From Thraustochytrium sp. TN22 (taxonomy: Eukaryota > Sar > Bigyra > Thraustochytrida > Thraustochytriidae), in contig JABLUY010000126.1 in assembly GCA_013306675.1 (NCBI GenBank), positions 42,271-106,270 on the forward strand: a stretch of DNA of 64,000 nucleotides, written 5' to 3'. Below, one piece after another: positions 44,797 through 53,956 of the stretch. Numbering within the stretch: position 1 is the stretch's first letter; the number at the start of each line of letters is the position of its first letter. The position numbers were made by a program, and so were the translations under genes. The notes under the pieces were generated by a model. That model did no database searches, was not told where the DNA came from, and saw nothing but the letters and a program-made list of their open reading frames with translations.

Positions 44797-47367
44797 ATGT
44801 CGGGCCACACGGCGCGGATCGCGCCAGCGCCGGGCGAGAAGATGGAGGCGAGGCGGCCGCTGGACGTGCCGGCGCTGCCGTTTAGGTCCCGCATGGGGTC
44901 GGAGTTCTTCGGCAACCTGGCGCCCACGCACAGGACCCTGCAGCACCACAACACGGCGCGGTCGGCGCTCTCGCAGGCGACACAGTATGGTGCTGGCGCT
45001 CCCGGCGGCGTGGCACTGCCGTACGGCACGGCGCGCACGGTCACGGGCAACGTGTCGATGGCGAGCACGCGCAACTCGCTTCCCAAGATGCTGACGCTCA
45101 GTACGGCGGTGTCCATGAAAACGCGCGTGCGCCAGATGCGCAATCGCAAGACCGAGATCGCGAGGGCCGTGCCCCGCATCAAGATCGTGCACGACGACAG
45201 TGCGCGCCGTCACAAGTACATTGTGCCGTGGGACAGCCAGTTCCGTCGCTTCTGGGACCTGGCGGCCGTCGGCTTCGTCGTCTACCTGTCCTTCAAGGTG
45301 CCCATTAGTGTGGCCTTTGATGATGCGTGGACCTTTCCCAAGTGGCTGGACACGCTCATGGACGTTTATTTTGTGTTCGACATCTTTTTGAACTTCCGTA
45401 CGGGCTTTATTCACTGCGGCCACCACATCACGGACCCAGTGCTCATCCGCGAGCACTACCTGCACTCATGGTTCTGGGTGGACCTCTTCGCAACCGTGCC
45501 GTGGGAGACGCTGCTCAAGGGCCTCATGGGCAAGTCGGCGCGCAAGAGTCTCAAGATGCTCAAGTGGCTCAAGTTTCCAAAGCTGCTGCGACTCAGCCGT
45601 TTTCTGCGCTTCCTCAAGTCGCGCATCAAGTACTACCAGAGCTTCGTGCTCAGCGTCATCGGCATCTTCTGCATCCACGTGCTCGGCTGCATGTTCGTGG
45701 CCACCGTCTCGCAGTGCTCCGACCCGGACCTGGTGGACGCCGACGGATACAGCGTGGTCTACTGCACCACGGAGCAGATGCGCGCCTATTACGCCTCGGG
45801 CGTCTACGCGGCTCTCCTCATGCTGCTTAACGTGCTGGACGGGACGCAGCTCACGCGCATCATGCGCGTGGACGAGAACCGAACCTTCTTCAACGTCGTC
45901 TTGGACGGCACCTCGGCCAGGTCGGCCCCTGGCGCGGCAGAGGCCGCGGCAGAGGCCGTGGCGGCCGCGGCCGCGGAGACCTCCACGCGCCGGCAGCTCG
46001 CCGAGTCGGAGGCGGCGAGCGGCAGTAACCAGGTCGTGGGGCAGCCGGCCTGGATGCTGCTCGGCGACGACATCGCCGCGGACTACATCCTCGTGTATCT
46101 TGTTTGTGGCTTCACAGTCGTGGTCGGCTTCGTGCTGGTCATCCAAATGATCGCCGAGGCGGTCATCTTCTCGCAGCAGCGCTCGCAGGCCTTTCGACAG
46201 TTCTACCAAAAAGTGGACCGCGTCAAGCTGGAGATGGCCTCGCACAACCTTCCCGAGGACCTGCAGTACCGCGTGACGCGCTTCTATGACTATCTGTGGA
46301 TGAACAACCGCCAGGGTCAGGGATCCAGCACATCCGGCATTCTCAAGGACGATGACCTCTCGTTGCCGCTGAAAAAGAAGATCGCGCTCGCCATGCACGG
46401 CAAGCTGCTGCGCCAAGTCACGATCTTCGACGGCTGCTCCGAAGACTGCATCTTTGACATCGCAATGCGTCTGCGCCTGCATGTGTACATGCCCTTGGAC
46501 AAGATCTTCTCCATCGGTGAGGTCGCCACCGAGCTCTACCTCGTGCGCGAGGGCTCTGTCAAGCTCGTCATCCCTCTCCAGCAGGCGCGCCGGAGCATGA
46601 AGCAGGAGGCCGACGTCATGTCTCGTATTGTGGAGGCCTCCTCCGCCGTCACCCCCAGCGTGCCCGAGGAGAAAGAGGAGGAGGAGGAGGAGGAGGAAGA
46701 GGAGGAGGAGATCAACAAGGACGAAAAGGCTGCCAAAGACAACGACTACCTCAAGGACAACGACGGCCAGTCCTCAGCGGGCGCCGCCGAGAGCCCAGGA
46801 GACGCGAAGTTGCCGCCAACCTCCGCACGTACCGCCGATTACTCGGTCGCTCCGCCCGACACGGCGCGCAGTGGCTTGAGCGCCACACCCCTCAGCCCTC
46901 GCGAGCTGGGCGCCTTCGTGCAGGACGAAAACATCGTCAAGATGATGGGTGCCGGCACTTACTTTGGGGAGCTGGCGCTGCTCACGGCCTTGCCGCGCGC
47001 TTGCGATGCCATCAGCGTGTCCATGACGGAGCTCAACGAGCTCAGCAAGTACGACTTTCACGAAGTCATGACCAGATTCCCGGAGCTCAGTGAGGAGGTT
47101 GTCGAGGAAGTTGCGGCAGAGTATCCGCATCTGCGCGAGCAGATCTCGGCCTACACGCTCGCTGCGACCAAAAAGGTTTCCGCGGCGCTAGATCCGCTGG
47201 CGCACATGAGCCAAAACTCTCACCACCGTCAGTCCTCTCAAGAGAGCGCCGATGGCGGAGTCGGGCCCGGCGCCCAAACCATGGACTCTAAACTGCTGGA
47301 CGCCAAGCTTGCAGCGATGGAGGAACGCATCATGCGGCGCATCGAGGCACTCCTCAGCAAGCCATGA
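44797..47367 (+). CDS. Voltage-sensor and cyclic-nucleotide-binding channel-like protein with atypical pore
   Basis: The 856-residue protein has the build of EAG/HCN/CNG channels. S1 lies at about 152-174, S2 at 186-203 with the family signature VFDIFLNFRTG, S3 at 224-240, and S4 at 249-275 with nine Lys/Arg mostly every third residue. S5 is at 282-303, the pore region at 330-352, and S6 at 430-457. A C-linker with LPEDLQYRVTRFYDYLW (490-501) leads to a cyclic-nucleotide-binding domain from about 540. The phosphate-binding cassette retains FGELALL with a nearby Arg (YFGELALLTALPRACD). The segment where the selectivity filter should stand reads LLNVLDGT, without GYG, GFG or the GET of CNG channels. 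About 75 Ala-rich residues are inserted between pore and S6, and an acidic insert of about 100 residues splits the binding domain. Ion selectivity therefore cannot be assigned. It sits in a membrane, probably plasma or ciliary. Confidence 0.88.
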   Translation: MSGHTARIAPAPGEKMEARRPLDVPALPFRSRMGSEFFGNLAPTHRTLQHHNTARSALSQATQYGAGAPGGVALPYGTARTVTGNVSMASTRNSLPKMLTLSTAVSMKTRVRQMRNRKTEIARAVPRIKIVHDDSARRHKYIVPWDSQFRRFWDLAAVGFVVYLSFKVPISVAFDDAWTFPKWLDTLMDVYFVFDIFLNFRTGFIHCGHHITDPVLIREHYLHSWFWVDLFATVPWETLLKGLMGKSARKSLKMLKWLKFPKLLRLSRFLRFLKSRIKYYQSFVLSVIGIFCIHVLGCMFVATVSQCSDPDLVDADGYSVVYCTTEQMRAYYASGVYAALLMLLNVLDGTQLTRIMRVDENRTFFNVVLDGTSARSAPGAAEAAAEAVAAAAAETSTRRQLAESEAASGSNQVVGQPAWMLLGDDIAADYILVYLVCGFTVVVGFVLVIQMIAEAVIFSQQRSQAFRQFYQKVDRVKLEMASHNLPEDLQYRVTRFYDYLWMNNRQGQGSSTSGILKDDDLSLPLKKKIALAMHGKLLRQVTIFDGCSEDCIFDIAMRLRLHVYMPLDKIFSIGEVATELYLVREGSVKLVIPLQQARRSMKQEADVMSRIVEASSAVTPSVPEEKEEEEEEEEEEEEINKDEKAAKDNDYLKDNDGQSSAGAAESPGDAKLPPTSARTADYSVAPPDTARSGLSATPLSPRELGAFVQDENIVKMMGAGTYFGELALLTALPRACDAISVSMTELNELSKYDFHEVMTRFPELSEEVVEEVAAEYPHLREQISAYTLAATKKVSAALDPLAHMSQNSHHRQSSQESADGGVGPGAQTMDSKLLDAKLAAMEERIMRRIEALLSKP

Positions 47368-47442
47368 GTCACTCTCAGTGGGTGGAGGATCACATCATGC
47401 GGCGCATCGAGGCACTTCTCAGCAAGCCAAGAGTCAACCTTC
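47329..47442 (+). repeat. 65-bp tandem duplication across the stop codon of the channel gene
   Basis: The segment ATCATGCGGCGCATCGAGGC at 47329 recurs at 47394, with flanking identity through CTCAGCAAGCCA. The first copy carries the stop codon (CCATGAGTC); the second, outside the coding frame, reads CCAAGAGTC. The 65-bp spacing is not a multiple of three. Confidence 0.93.
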
Positions 47443-47609
47443 AAGAGCGACCGCCATGCCCAGAGCAAGGTGAGTTTGCCGCTCTCTCTCTCTCTCTCTG
47501 TCTGCCTGCCTGCCTGCCAGTCTATCGACACAGACACGCCCTGCCTCCCTGCTAGCTAGGAGGCCTAGCTCTTCTTAGCTCTCCGATTACAAAGCCAAGT
47601 CATTGATGA

Positions 47610-48323
47610 TCAATAACGACGAGGACTGCGATCGTGCGTCCACCAGCCAATCCCAATGCCCATGAGCGCCGCGAGCACATGCGCGACCGTCGTGATGGGA
47701 TCCTCTACAACCGCGTAGTACGCCCAGGCCGCAAGACAGGCGGCCTCGAAGGCGCGCACAGCGCGCGGGCGCGGGCTCTTGATATGCTCAGTGGCCCCTA
47801 GGTACCATACCAAGCCCAGGTGCGCACTCCACACGATGGAGATTCCAACGCAGCCCACGAGCATACAGAGACCGATCTGGTATGACCAGAGGAAGGTGTT
47901 GATGCCAAGCACGAGGCGCCGGGCGCTACCCTTAACGATGCGCGCCTCCTTCATCACGTTGCGCGCTTCTTCATCCTTGCGTTGCATGAGCTTCTCCTCT
48001 TGCTCTTCACGGGCTTGCTCTCCGCTTCGTCGCTCTTGATCCGCCTCGCGCTGTGCCACGCGCTCTCGCTCCGCCTCGCGCTCATCCTCCCCCTGACCCT
48101 TGTCCACTTCCTCCTCTTGGTCCTCCTCGCTGTGCTCCTTCTCCCTCGCCTCGGCCGTGCACGCAGTGTCGTTGCGCCGGTGTGCCCTGACCGCTGCGTC
48201 CAGGAGCAGGTCCGTGCTCAGCACCGTTGACCACGCCACGAGCGCATAGTTGAGCACCACATCGCCCACGGAGCACTCATACGAGAGGATCTTCACCAGC
48301 GTGTCCGCCCTGCACGCCGCCAT
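47610..48323 (-). CDS. Small multipass membrane protein with charged coiled-coil segment
   Basis: I do not recognise this 237-residue protein. A hydrophobic segment at about 20-42 is followed by a highly charged Glu/Arg/Gln run (about 52-128) likely to be a coiled coil. At least two further hydrophobic helices lie at about 145-168 and 190-215, and the C-terminus ends DRSPRRY. Sequence quality (no low-complexity translation of microsatellites, balanced hydrophobic segments) supports a real gene. It converges on the channel gene and is divergent from the mitochondrial carrier. Confidence 0.65.
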   Translation of the reverse strand: MAACRADTLVKILSYECSVGDVVLNYALVAWSTVLSTDLLLDAAVRAHRRNDTACTAEAREKEHSEEDQEEEVDKGQGEDEREAERERVAQREADQERRSGEQAREEQEEKLMQRKDEEARNVMKEARIVKGSARRLVLGINTFLWSYQIGLCMLVGCVGISIVWSAHLGLVWYLGATEHIKSPRPRAVRAFEAACLAAWAYYAVVEDPITTVAHVLAALMGIGIGWWTHDRSPRRY

Positions 48324-48910
48324 CAGCGCTCGCCAGCGAGCTAGCTAGAGCTACTAGAGGGAGATTGGGAATCTCCGCACGACCTCGCTGTGGCGCGCTG
48401 TGGCCTCTTGCAGGACGCCAGCAACTTCACTGGCCCGACCCTGAACGTGGCCAGCTACCAGCGGCGATGACCAACAGCTTGCAGCTCGTGAGGAGAGCTG
48501 CGATGCGGCTGCTCGCTCTCGTCTCCGGCGCTCGTCCTTGTCCGGTGGTCCTGGCCCCTGTCTGCTGCAGTGGTGCAGGCAGGTTATCCAACGTCGGCAC
48601 GAGCCCGACGACGTCGCACTCCAGGTCGCCGCCGCCAAGGCCGCGCCGCGCGGCGGCGAGCGGCCGAGGAGGAGCGCAGGGCAGAGCTGGTGGACTCGGG
48701 GCCTTCCCTGCGGCCGGACACTGAGTCTGAACGGGGCGAGGGGCGGAGGAGTCCGACTGCCCGAGGTCGCACGCAGGCGTCGCGCAGGCGCTCTTGGAGG
48801 CGCGCCGCCGCCGCCGCAGGGTCGGTAAAACCACTTCACTTTGCCTGCGAGGGAGAGTGCGCGCGCGAGCGAGCGAGCGAGCGAGCGAGCAGCGCGCGGG
48901 CGGGCGGACG
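48324..48910. promoter_or_regulatory. Divergent spacer upstream of the mitochondrial carrier
   Basis: 587 bp separate two divergent start codons. AGCTAGCTAGAGCT lies 10 bp beyond the start of the minus-strand gene. A (GAGC)n tetranucleotide array at 48861-48889 stands 20 bp before the carrier ATG. No gene is evident between them. Confidence 0.5.
48861..48889. repeat. (GAGC)n tetranucleotide array
   Basis: About seven GAGC units end 21 bp before the ATG of the mitochondrial carrier gene, which places them in the promoter or 5' UTR. Confidence 0.93.
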
Positions 48911-49705
48911 ATGGAGCTCGCGGTGGACTTCGCGGCCGGCGCCGCGTACGGGTTTGCGAGCGTGGTGGTGGGCCAGCCGCTCGACACGGTCAAGTCGCGA
49001 TGCCAGGCCATGACGCAGCGCGGCATGGTGGGCGAGGCGCGCGCGCTCTTTAAGGCGGAGGGCGTGCGGGGCTTCTACCGCGGGAGCGCGCCGATCTTCC
49101 TCGGCGGCACGCTCTTCAGGTCGGCGCAGTTCGGCGTGTACACCACGGCGCTCTCAGTCCTCCACGAGAACTTTGGCCAGCAGCCGCGGCTCGCGGGATT
49201 CTTTGACTATCAGGTGGCCCTGGCCGGCCTTTGCGGCGGCCTGGGCCGCGGCGTCATTGAGCAGCCCTTCGACTTTATCAAGATCCGCCGCCAGGTCGAC
49301 CAGCCGTGGCGCTTCAGCGAGGTGTTCAAGGGCTCCAGCGTCACCATGATGCGCAACGCCGGCCTCTTCTGTGGCTTCGTCACCTACATTGACTTCAGCA
49401 AGCAGCTCTTTCCCAACGACAAGCTCGGCTCCTTCCTCACGGGCGCCATCTGCTCCAACCTTGCGTGGATCACCATTTGGCCGCTCGACGTTGCCAAGTC
49501 CATGCGCCAGAGCGGCCTCTACAAGGGCCGCTCAACGACCTCGCTCATCTTCGAGGTCTTCCGCACCGGCAAGATCTTTCGCGGCATCGTGCCGGGCCTG
49601 GCACGCTCCTTCCTGGCCAATGGCGTCGCCATGGTCGCCTACCGAGAGGTCAAGACGACCTTGCTAGAGGCTTCTGGCACGACGCCCTCGTCGGCCTCCA
49701 GGTGA
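48911..49705 (+). CDS. Mitochondrial carrier (SLC25) family protein
   Basis: The 264-residue protein shows the three-fold repeat of SLC25 inner-membrane carriers. The signature P-x-D/E-x-x-K/R appears as QPLDTVKSR near residue 23, QPFDFIKIRR near 118 and WPLDVAKSM near 195, each at the end of an odd-numbered helix and followed by the loop helix and G-x-x-G-F/I-x-R/K-G type segments (GVRGFYRG, FRGIVPG). Six membrane helices are expected. The ATG at 48911 is preferred because the upstream open frame is Arg-rich and reads through a GAGC array. It is somewhat shorter than the usual 290-320 residues. The transported substrate cannot be told; carnitine/ornithine-type carriers are the nearest in style. 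Confidence 0.93.
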   Translation: MELAVDFAAGAAYGFASVVVGQPLDTVKSRCQAMTQRGMVGEARALFKAEGVRGFYRGSAPIFLGGTLFRSAQFGVYTTALSVLHENFGQQPRLAGFFDYQVALAGLCGGLGRGVIEQPFDFIKIRRQVDQPWRFSEVFKGSSVTMMRNAGLFCGFVTYIDFSKQLFPNDKLGSFLTGAICSNLAWITIWPLDVAKSMRQSGLYKGRSTTSLIFEVFRTGKIFRGIVPGLARSFLANGVAMVAYREVKTTLLEASGTTPSSASR

Positions 49706-50197
49706 TGTGAGCTCAGATGTGTGTCTCCTTTTTTCTCTTTTGTGCGCGCGCGCGCGGCACCATTGAAGACGACGAGAGGGCCCCACAAGGGGAAAGCGGG
49801 CAAACCTCTCGGTCGACCGCAGTGGTGGTGGGGACTGCAAGAGGATGCGGCGGAGCTCTGAGGGGCGTTCAGATGGACTGTTTGGTCTCGAGCTCTCGCG
49901 ACTCACAGTCAAAGCCACATCGACCGTGGCAACGAACTCTTGAAAACAACAAGGTCCACGATTTTTATTTTCCAATGGCGAGCTGAGCGCAGAAGTCAAC
50001 AACAGGAGTCCGTTCTTGCTTTGCTTGCTTTTCTGATGTTTGACCCTTGGACGGGCAAGGGAAGGGACAAAACAAACATAGGTTGGTACTATGGTAGGGA
50101 ACAAATCAACAAAGGCGAACGGAGCGTGACGGGTCGTCACAGGGGATGAAAGTCTGGCCTTCATAGAGAGGCACCGCCACAGGTCTCTGAGCCCAAC
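49706..50197. other. Convergent spacer between carrier and 7TM-RGS genes
   Basis: About 490 bp, clearly richer in A and T than the coding DNA, lie between two converging genes. A CGCG run occurs at 49744-49756. No gene or strong repeat is visible. Confidence 0.45.
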
Positions 50198-52315
50198 TCA
50201 GGCCTTGGGCGGTGCGTTCGGTTCGCCAGGCGGCGGGGCGATTCGCATAAAGGGCAGCTTGTGCGTGAGACGACCGCCGCCGGAGGTGGAGGGCGGGCCA
50301 ATGTGCTTCTTGCGAGCGGTCTTGGCCTTGATCTTGGCCTTGATCTTGGCGGCCGGGAGCGCCTTGCGCTCCTCAGGCGGGACCTCGGCGCGGCGCTTTG
50401 CGAGGAAGCGCGGAAATGGGTCCTCGCGCATCGTCTCAAAGAGCTCGCGCTTGACCTTGCGGAAGGCCGAACGCTTAAAGACCACGCCGTCGTTCATCAT
50501 GGCCGTGAGCGCTTGCGCGTTGCCGGCCGAGATGTTGATGGGCACCGGCGCATTCGGAACAATGTAGGTGGTCATGACCTCCGCGGCGGCGGCCTTGCAG
50601 GCCTCGTCGCTGGGGCCCTTTTGCTCGCAGAGCTCCTCGAATCTCTCGATGGCCTCATACGACTCGATGAGCTCCTCGCAGTGCGAGCGCTTGAGGAAGG
50701 CGTGAAAGTGCGCGCGCTGCATGTTGTCCCTGAGGCAGCGCGTAAGCCCCTCCTCTTCGGACTCCTCCCACTTGGCGTCGTCCATGTCGAAGACGCTGGC
50801 CGCGAAGGACCCGCCGCGGTCCTCGAAGGAGGCGGGCTGCGCACTGAACGCCGCGCGGATGCCCATCGCGAGCCGACCCAGCGTCGTGCCGGCTGGCTTT
50901 TGCACCTTGCGCACGTCGAGCTTGGCGCGCAGCGCGGCCAGCGCGCGCTCGCGTTCCGCCGCACGCTCCTCCGGCGTCTGGCTATCCTCGTCTTCCTCGT
51001 CCGAGGACGAGGTCTCGGACGACTCGAGGTCGGCCTCCTCGCGGCGCCGCGGCGGCGTCGAGCTGCTGTGCGAGGTGCCACCTGCGGACGAGGAGGACTC
51101 GGAGGACTTGCCGCTGTGGCGGCCGCCCGGCGCGGAGTTCTTGCGGTCTGAGAAACCACCCGAGGTGCTGCTGTCGCCCGGCACGACCGGCAGCGTGTCC
51201 ATCGTCTTGCGGCGCGCGTGCAGAAGCGGGACCCTGAAGAAGTGCAGCAGCAGGCTGAGCGCCAGCACCGCCAGCACTTTGAAAACCATGGTCGCAGCGA
51301 AGACCTCGGTCTCGTCCACGCGGAAGGCCCAAGCCCAACGCGCGCGGGGCCGCGCTGCACTCAGCGCCGCGTTGGTCACCATGAGCATCGCCGCTGTGCT
51401 CAGCATCGCAAAGAACTTGCGGTTTTTCGCCTCGAGCTGCTTGAGAAGGTTGGCCGCGTTTGCTGCGCGCTCGCCGTTCTGGGTCGTGAGGTTGCGCAGC
51501 CGCTTGTACATTTGCACGAACTGTCGCGCCGTCGTCGTGGCCTGCATGGTGCCCATTGAGATGCGGATTCCGCTACTGTTCACAGCGGCCTCCAGGTCCG
51601 CGCCCGCCTTCTCGTTGCTGGCCTGCGCCTGCTGCAGCGTGTTCTTGACGTGACGCACATTCGCCATGGTGAGCCAGCCCATGATGCTCAGGATCGCCAC
51701 GCCGCCCACCATCTTGACGGCCTCCAGCAAAAAGTAGAACTCCGCAGCCACCATGCCGGCGATCTGAAAGCCCAAGAAGTTCACCATCACCACGCACTCA
51801 AGGCTGAGGAGAAAAGCCCACCGCACGCCACGATCGTTCACGCTAAAGTCCTTGGCAGTGGCTGCCCAGAAGTCCACCACCAGGAAGCCGATCAGGCACA
51901 GCAGGCTAGCTAGCACCTCGTCCACGATGAAGTACACCCAGGCCGGCATGAGCCCGTGCAGGCCCATTGGATCGATCATGTCGATCAAAAACACCAGCGA
52001 GCTCACTGCACCGAAGAGGAACATGCGCACCTGCACGGTCTTCCAGTACTTGCGCCGCGCCGCGCGCACGTACTGCCGCATCGCCACGAGTCGGTAGATG
52101 TACACGCCCAGCAGCAGCGCGGCGATCAGCCCGAACGCGGCCTGACACACGATCCACCACACGCCCAGCACCTCGCCGTAGTTTCTCGTGCACGCCTCCT
52201 CGCCGAAGCGCAGCGACTCATTCTTCAGCCACGCCTCCAGATCCTCCTCTCCGTACGCGAGCGGGAACGGGCACTCTGTCCCGGTGCCCACGTTTGCAAA
52301 GACGCCTCCGAGCAT
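50198..52315 (-). CDS. Seven-transmembrane protein with C-terminal RGS domain
   Basis: With the ATG at 52315 the product has 705 residues; the frame stays open 333 bp upstream, so a longer N-terminus cannot be ruled out. A short extracellular part with Cys is followed by seven hydrophobic helices, roughly at residues 44-66, 84-102, 111-136, 150-168, 180-205, 288-308 and 328-350. The loop between helices five and six (about 75 residues) is helical and charged. A Ser/acidic linker rich in SSSS and SSDEEDED follows. The C-terminal domain (DNA about 50385-50760) has the RGS pattern: F-x-x-FL, EL-x-x-S-Y-E-A-I-x-R-F, Y-I-x-x-N-A-x-x-x-INIS and the closing DPFPRFL. RGS domains speed GTP hydrolysis by G-alpha. 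The same 7TM-RGS layout is known from plant AtRGS1 and many protists, so this is probably a ligand-regulated G-protein brake at the plasma membrane. Confidence 0.85.
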   Translation of the reverse strand: MLGGVFANVGTGTECPFPLAYGEEDLEAWLKNESLRFGEEACTRNYGEVLGVWWIVCQAAFGLIAALLLGVYIYRLVAMRQYVRAARRKYWKTVQVRMFLFGAVSSLVFLIDMIDPMGLHGLMPAWVYFIVDEVLASLLCLIGFLVVDFWAATAKDFSVNDRGVRWAFLLSLECVVMVNFLGFQIAGMVAAEFYFLLEAVKMVGGVAILSIMGWLTMANVRHVKNTLQQAQASNEKAGADLEAAVNSSGIRISMGTMQATTTARQFVQMYKRLRNLTTQNGERAANAANLLKQLEAKNRKFFAMLSTAAMLMVTNAALSAARPRARWAWAFRVDETEVFAATMVFKVLAVLALSLLLHFFRVPLLHARRKTMDTLPVVPGDSSTSGGFSDRKNSAPGGRHSGKSSESSSSAGGTSHSSSTPPRRREEADLESSETSSSDEEDEDSQTPEERAAERERALAALRAKLDVRKVQKPAGTTLGRLAMGIRAAFSAQPASFEDRGGSFAASVFDMDDAKWEESEEEGLTRCLRDNMQRAHFHAFLKRSHCEELIESYEAIERFEELCEQKGPSDEACKAAAAEVMTTYIVPNAPVPINISAGNAQALTAMMNDGVVFKRSAFRKVKRELFETMREDPFPRFLAKRRAEVPPEERKALPAAKIKAKIKAKTARKKHIGPPSTSGGGRLTHKLPFMRIAPPPGEPNAPPKA

Positions 52316-53956
52316 CCTCTTGCCGCTCTCCGAGCACAGCACGACGCCGGGCTGGGTCCCCGCCCCGCGCACGCGTCGCTGCTGTACGGCGTTCAGGTTC
52401 TGCAGACATGGCCTGGCTGGCCGCTTGCGGTGCGGTGCGGCGCAGGGCAGTGTCTCTCCTCCCTCTGCACGTCGGTCTGTCTGCCATGCCAGCCCGCGCG
52501 TCTGCCGCCGTACTCGCTTCGTCCACTGGCAGACAGCCGCCGTCTCCTCGCCGACGTTCGACCACGCCAGCAGCGGCAGCCTCACCGCCCGTCGCCGAGC
52601 GTCGATCAACCCGCCCTGTCTTCCCAGTGTGCGTCCGCGCGGCCTCACGTCGTGTCAGGCTGCGAGTAGTATTGGTAGTGATAGTAGTCCTCGCAGCGGT
52701 GGTGGGCCAGCTCCTCCGTGTCCACCTTGGTCGCTGGCAGGTCGAGCCCGGAGGCGCGCATTCGACGGCGCCAGCCGCAACCTTGGCAGCCGCGCGGCCG
52801 CGACGGCGGCGGCGGCGGCGTCGGCGGCGGTGATGAGCGCTCGCACATTTCGCCTCCTCCTCGCGGCGCGCCGCCGCCATTCCTGGCCGTGGCCAGGGTA
52901 CGTCGTGCGACGTACACAGCCTACTAGCAAGGCAGCCGGCGCGCGTCGTCGAGGCCCGTCGAGGCTCGCCCAAGCGTGGCGGCCCCGGCTGCTGCCCGGG
53001 GCTGCACAGGCGGCCGAACAGGCGCGGTGACCCTCCGCGGCGCGACACGAGCTCGCAGCCACTGGCGGCCGTGATGCCGCTCCGCGGCCGCCGCCAGCCG
53101 CCAGCCGCTGCAGTGCCAGCCGCCCGCGCCGCGGGCGTCGTTGACCCGGCTCGGCGCCTGTGCAGTGGCCAGCTGCCACGGGCCGGACCCCCCCACAGAT
53201 TGGGGCGAAAGTGTGGCGCGTGCCGCTGCCGCTGATGACAGGGACTGTCAGTAAGGGAGGCAGACAAGGACCGGCTGGTGCTGCGCGGCACGGCACGGCA
53301 CTGCGATCAATCATGAACGGCGGCGGCGCAGCGCGGCGCGGCGCGTCGTGGCGGTGGACATAGAGGCGTGCTTACAGTTCGTCCGGGGAATGGCTGGTTG
53401 GAGGAGGGCTCGCGACGCACGACGCGGCCTCGGGCGCGGCGGCGGCCGCGGACCCGGACCCGGACGCGCTCGTCGTCGTCGCTTGTTTGCGGGTGAGCCC
53501 GCGTCTTGAGAGCTGACGGCGGGCAGGGTGGACTAGCCTAGGCCTAGCCTGATGAGTACTCAGCGAGCGATTGGCTTGCCTCGCGTCGGGGTCATGGCCT
53601 GCAGCTGCAGGCTGATATCACAACGAGCGAAGCACGGCGCCCAAAGCGCCGCGCCGCTCCAATGTACTTTCTTTCTGGTTTAGCTCTACTACGAGGGTTG
53701 TTTCTGTTTCTGTGAAAGTCAGGGTCGTGTGGTATGGCGAGGCAAGGCGTTGAAGAGCCCGAGGCAGCTGGATTCAGCCACCTCAGCATAGCGTTGAGCC
53801 CGAGAGACAGCTGGCTCTTAGCCACCTCGGCAAAGGGTTGAGCGCATTCACCTCGGCAAAGCATTGTGCGCGTCTACCTTGACGAAGGATTGAGCGCGAT
53901 ACAGTAGTTTCCTTGGAAAGGTGTGCTGAGCACGAGGCGGTGAGCTCGGCACAGCG
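52316..53956. other. 1.6-kb segment between 7TM-RGS and cyclin genes
   Basis: I find no supported gene. The segment contains the 5' flank of the 7TM-RGS gene, GGCGGC-rich spots (52800-52830), a CCTAGGCC/CTAG cluster at about 53532-53551 and, near the cyclin end, degenerate tandem repeats annotated separately. Confidence 0.5.
53735..53900 (+). repeat. Degenerate tandem repeats, 44-bp and 26-bp units
   Basis: Two diverged 44-bp units (from 53735 and 53779) share GCGTTGA, AGCCCGAG and CAGCTGG. Three diverged 26-bp units follow (from 53823, 53849 and 53875) with the pattern ACCTCGGCAAAGxxTTGxGCGC. All units share the CCTCxGCAxAGxGTTGAGC core, so the array probably grew from one sequence. It lies within 230 bp downstream of the cyclin stop codon. 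Confidence 0.75.
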
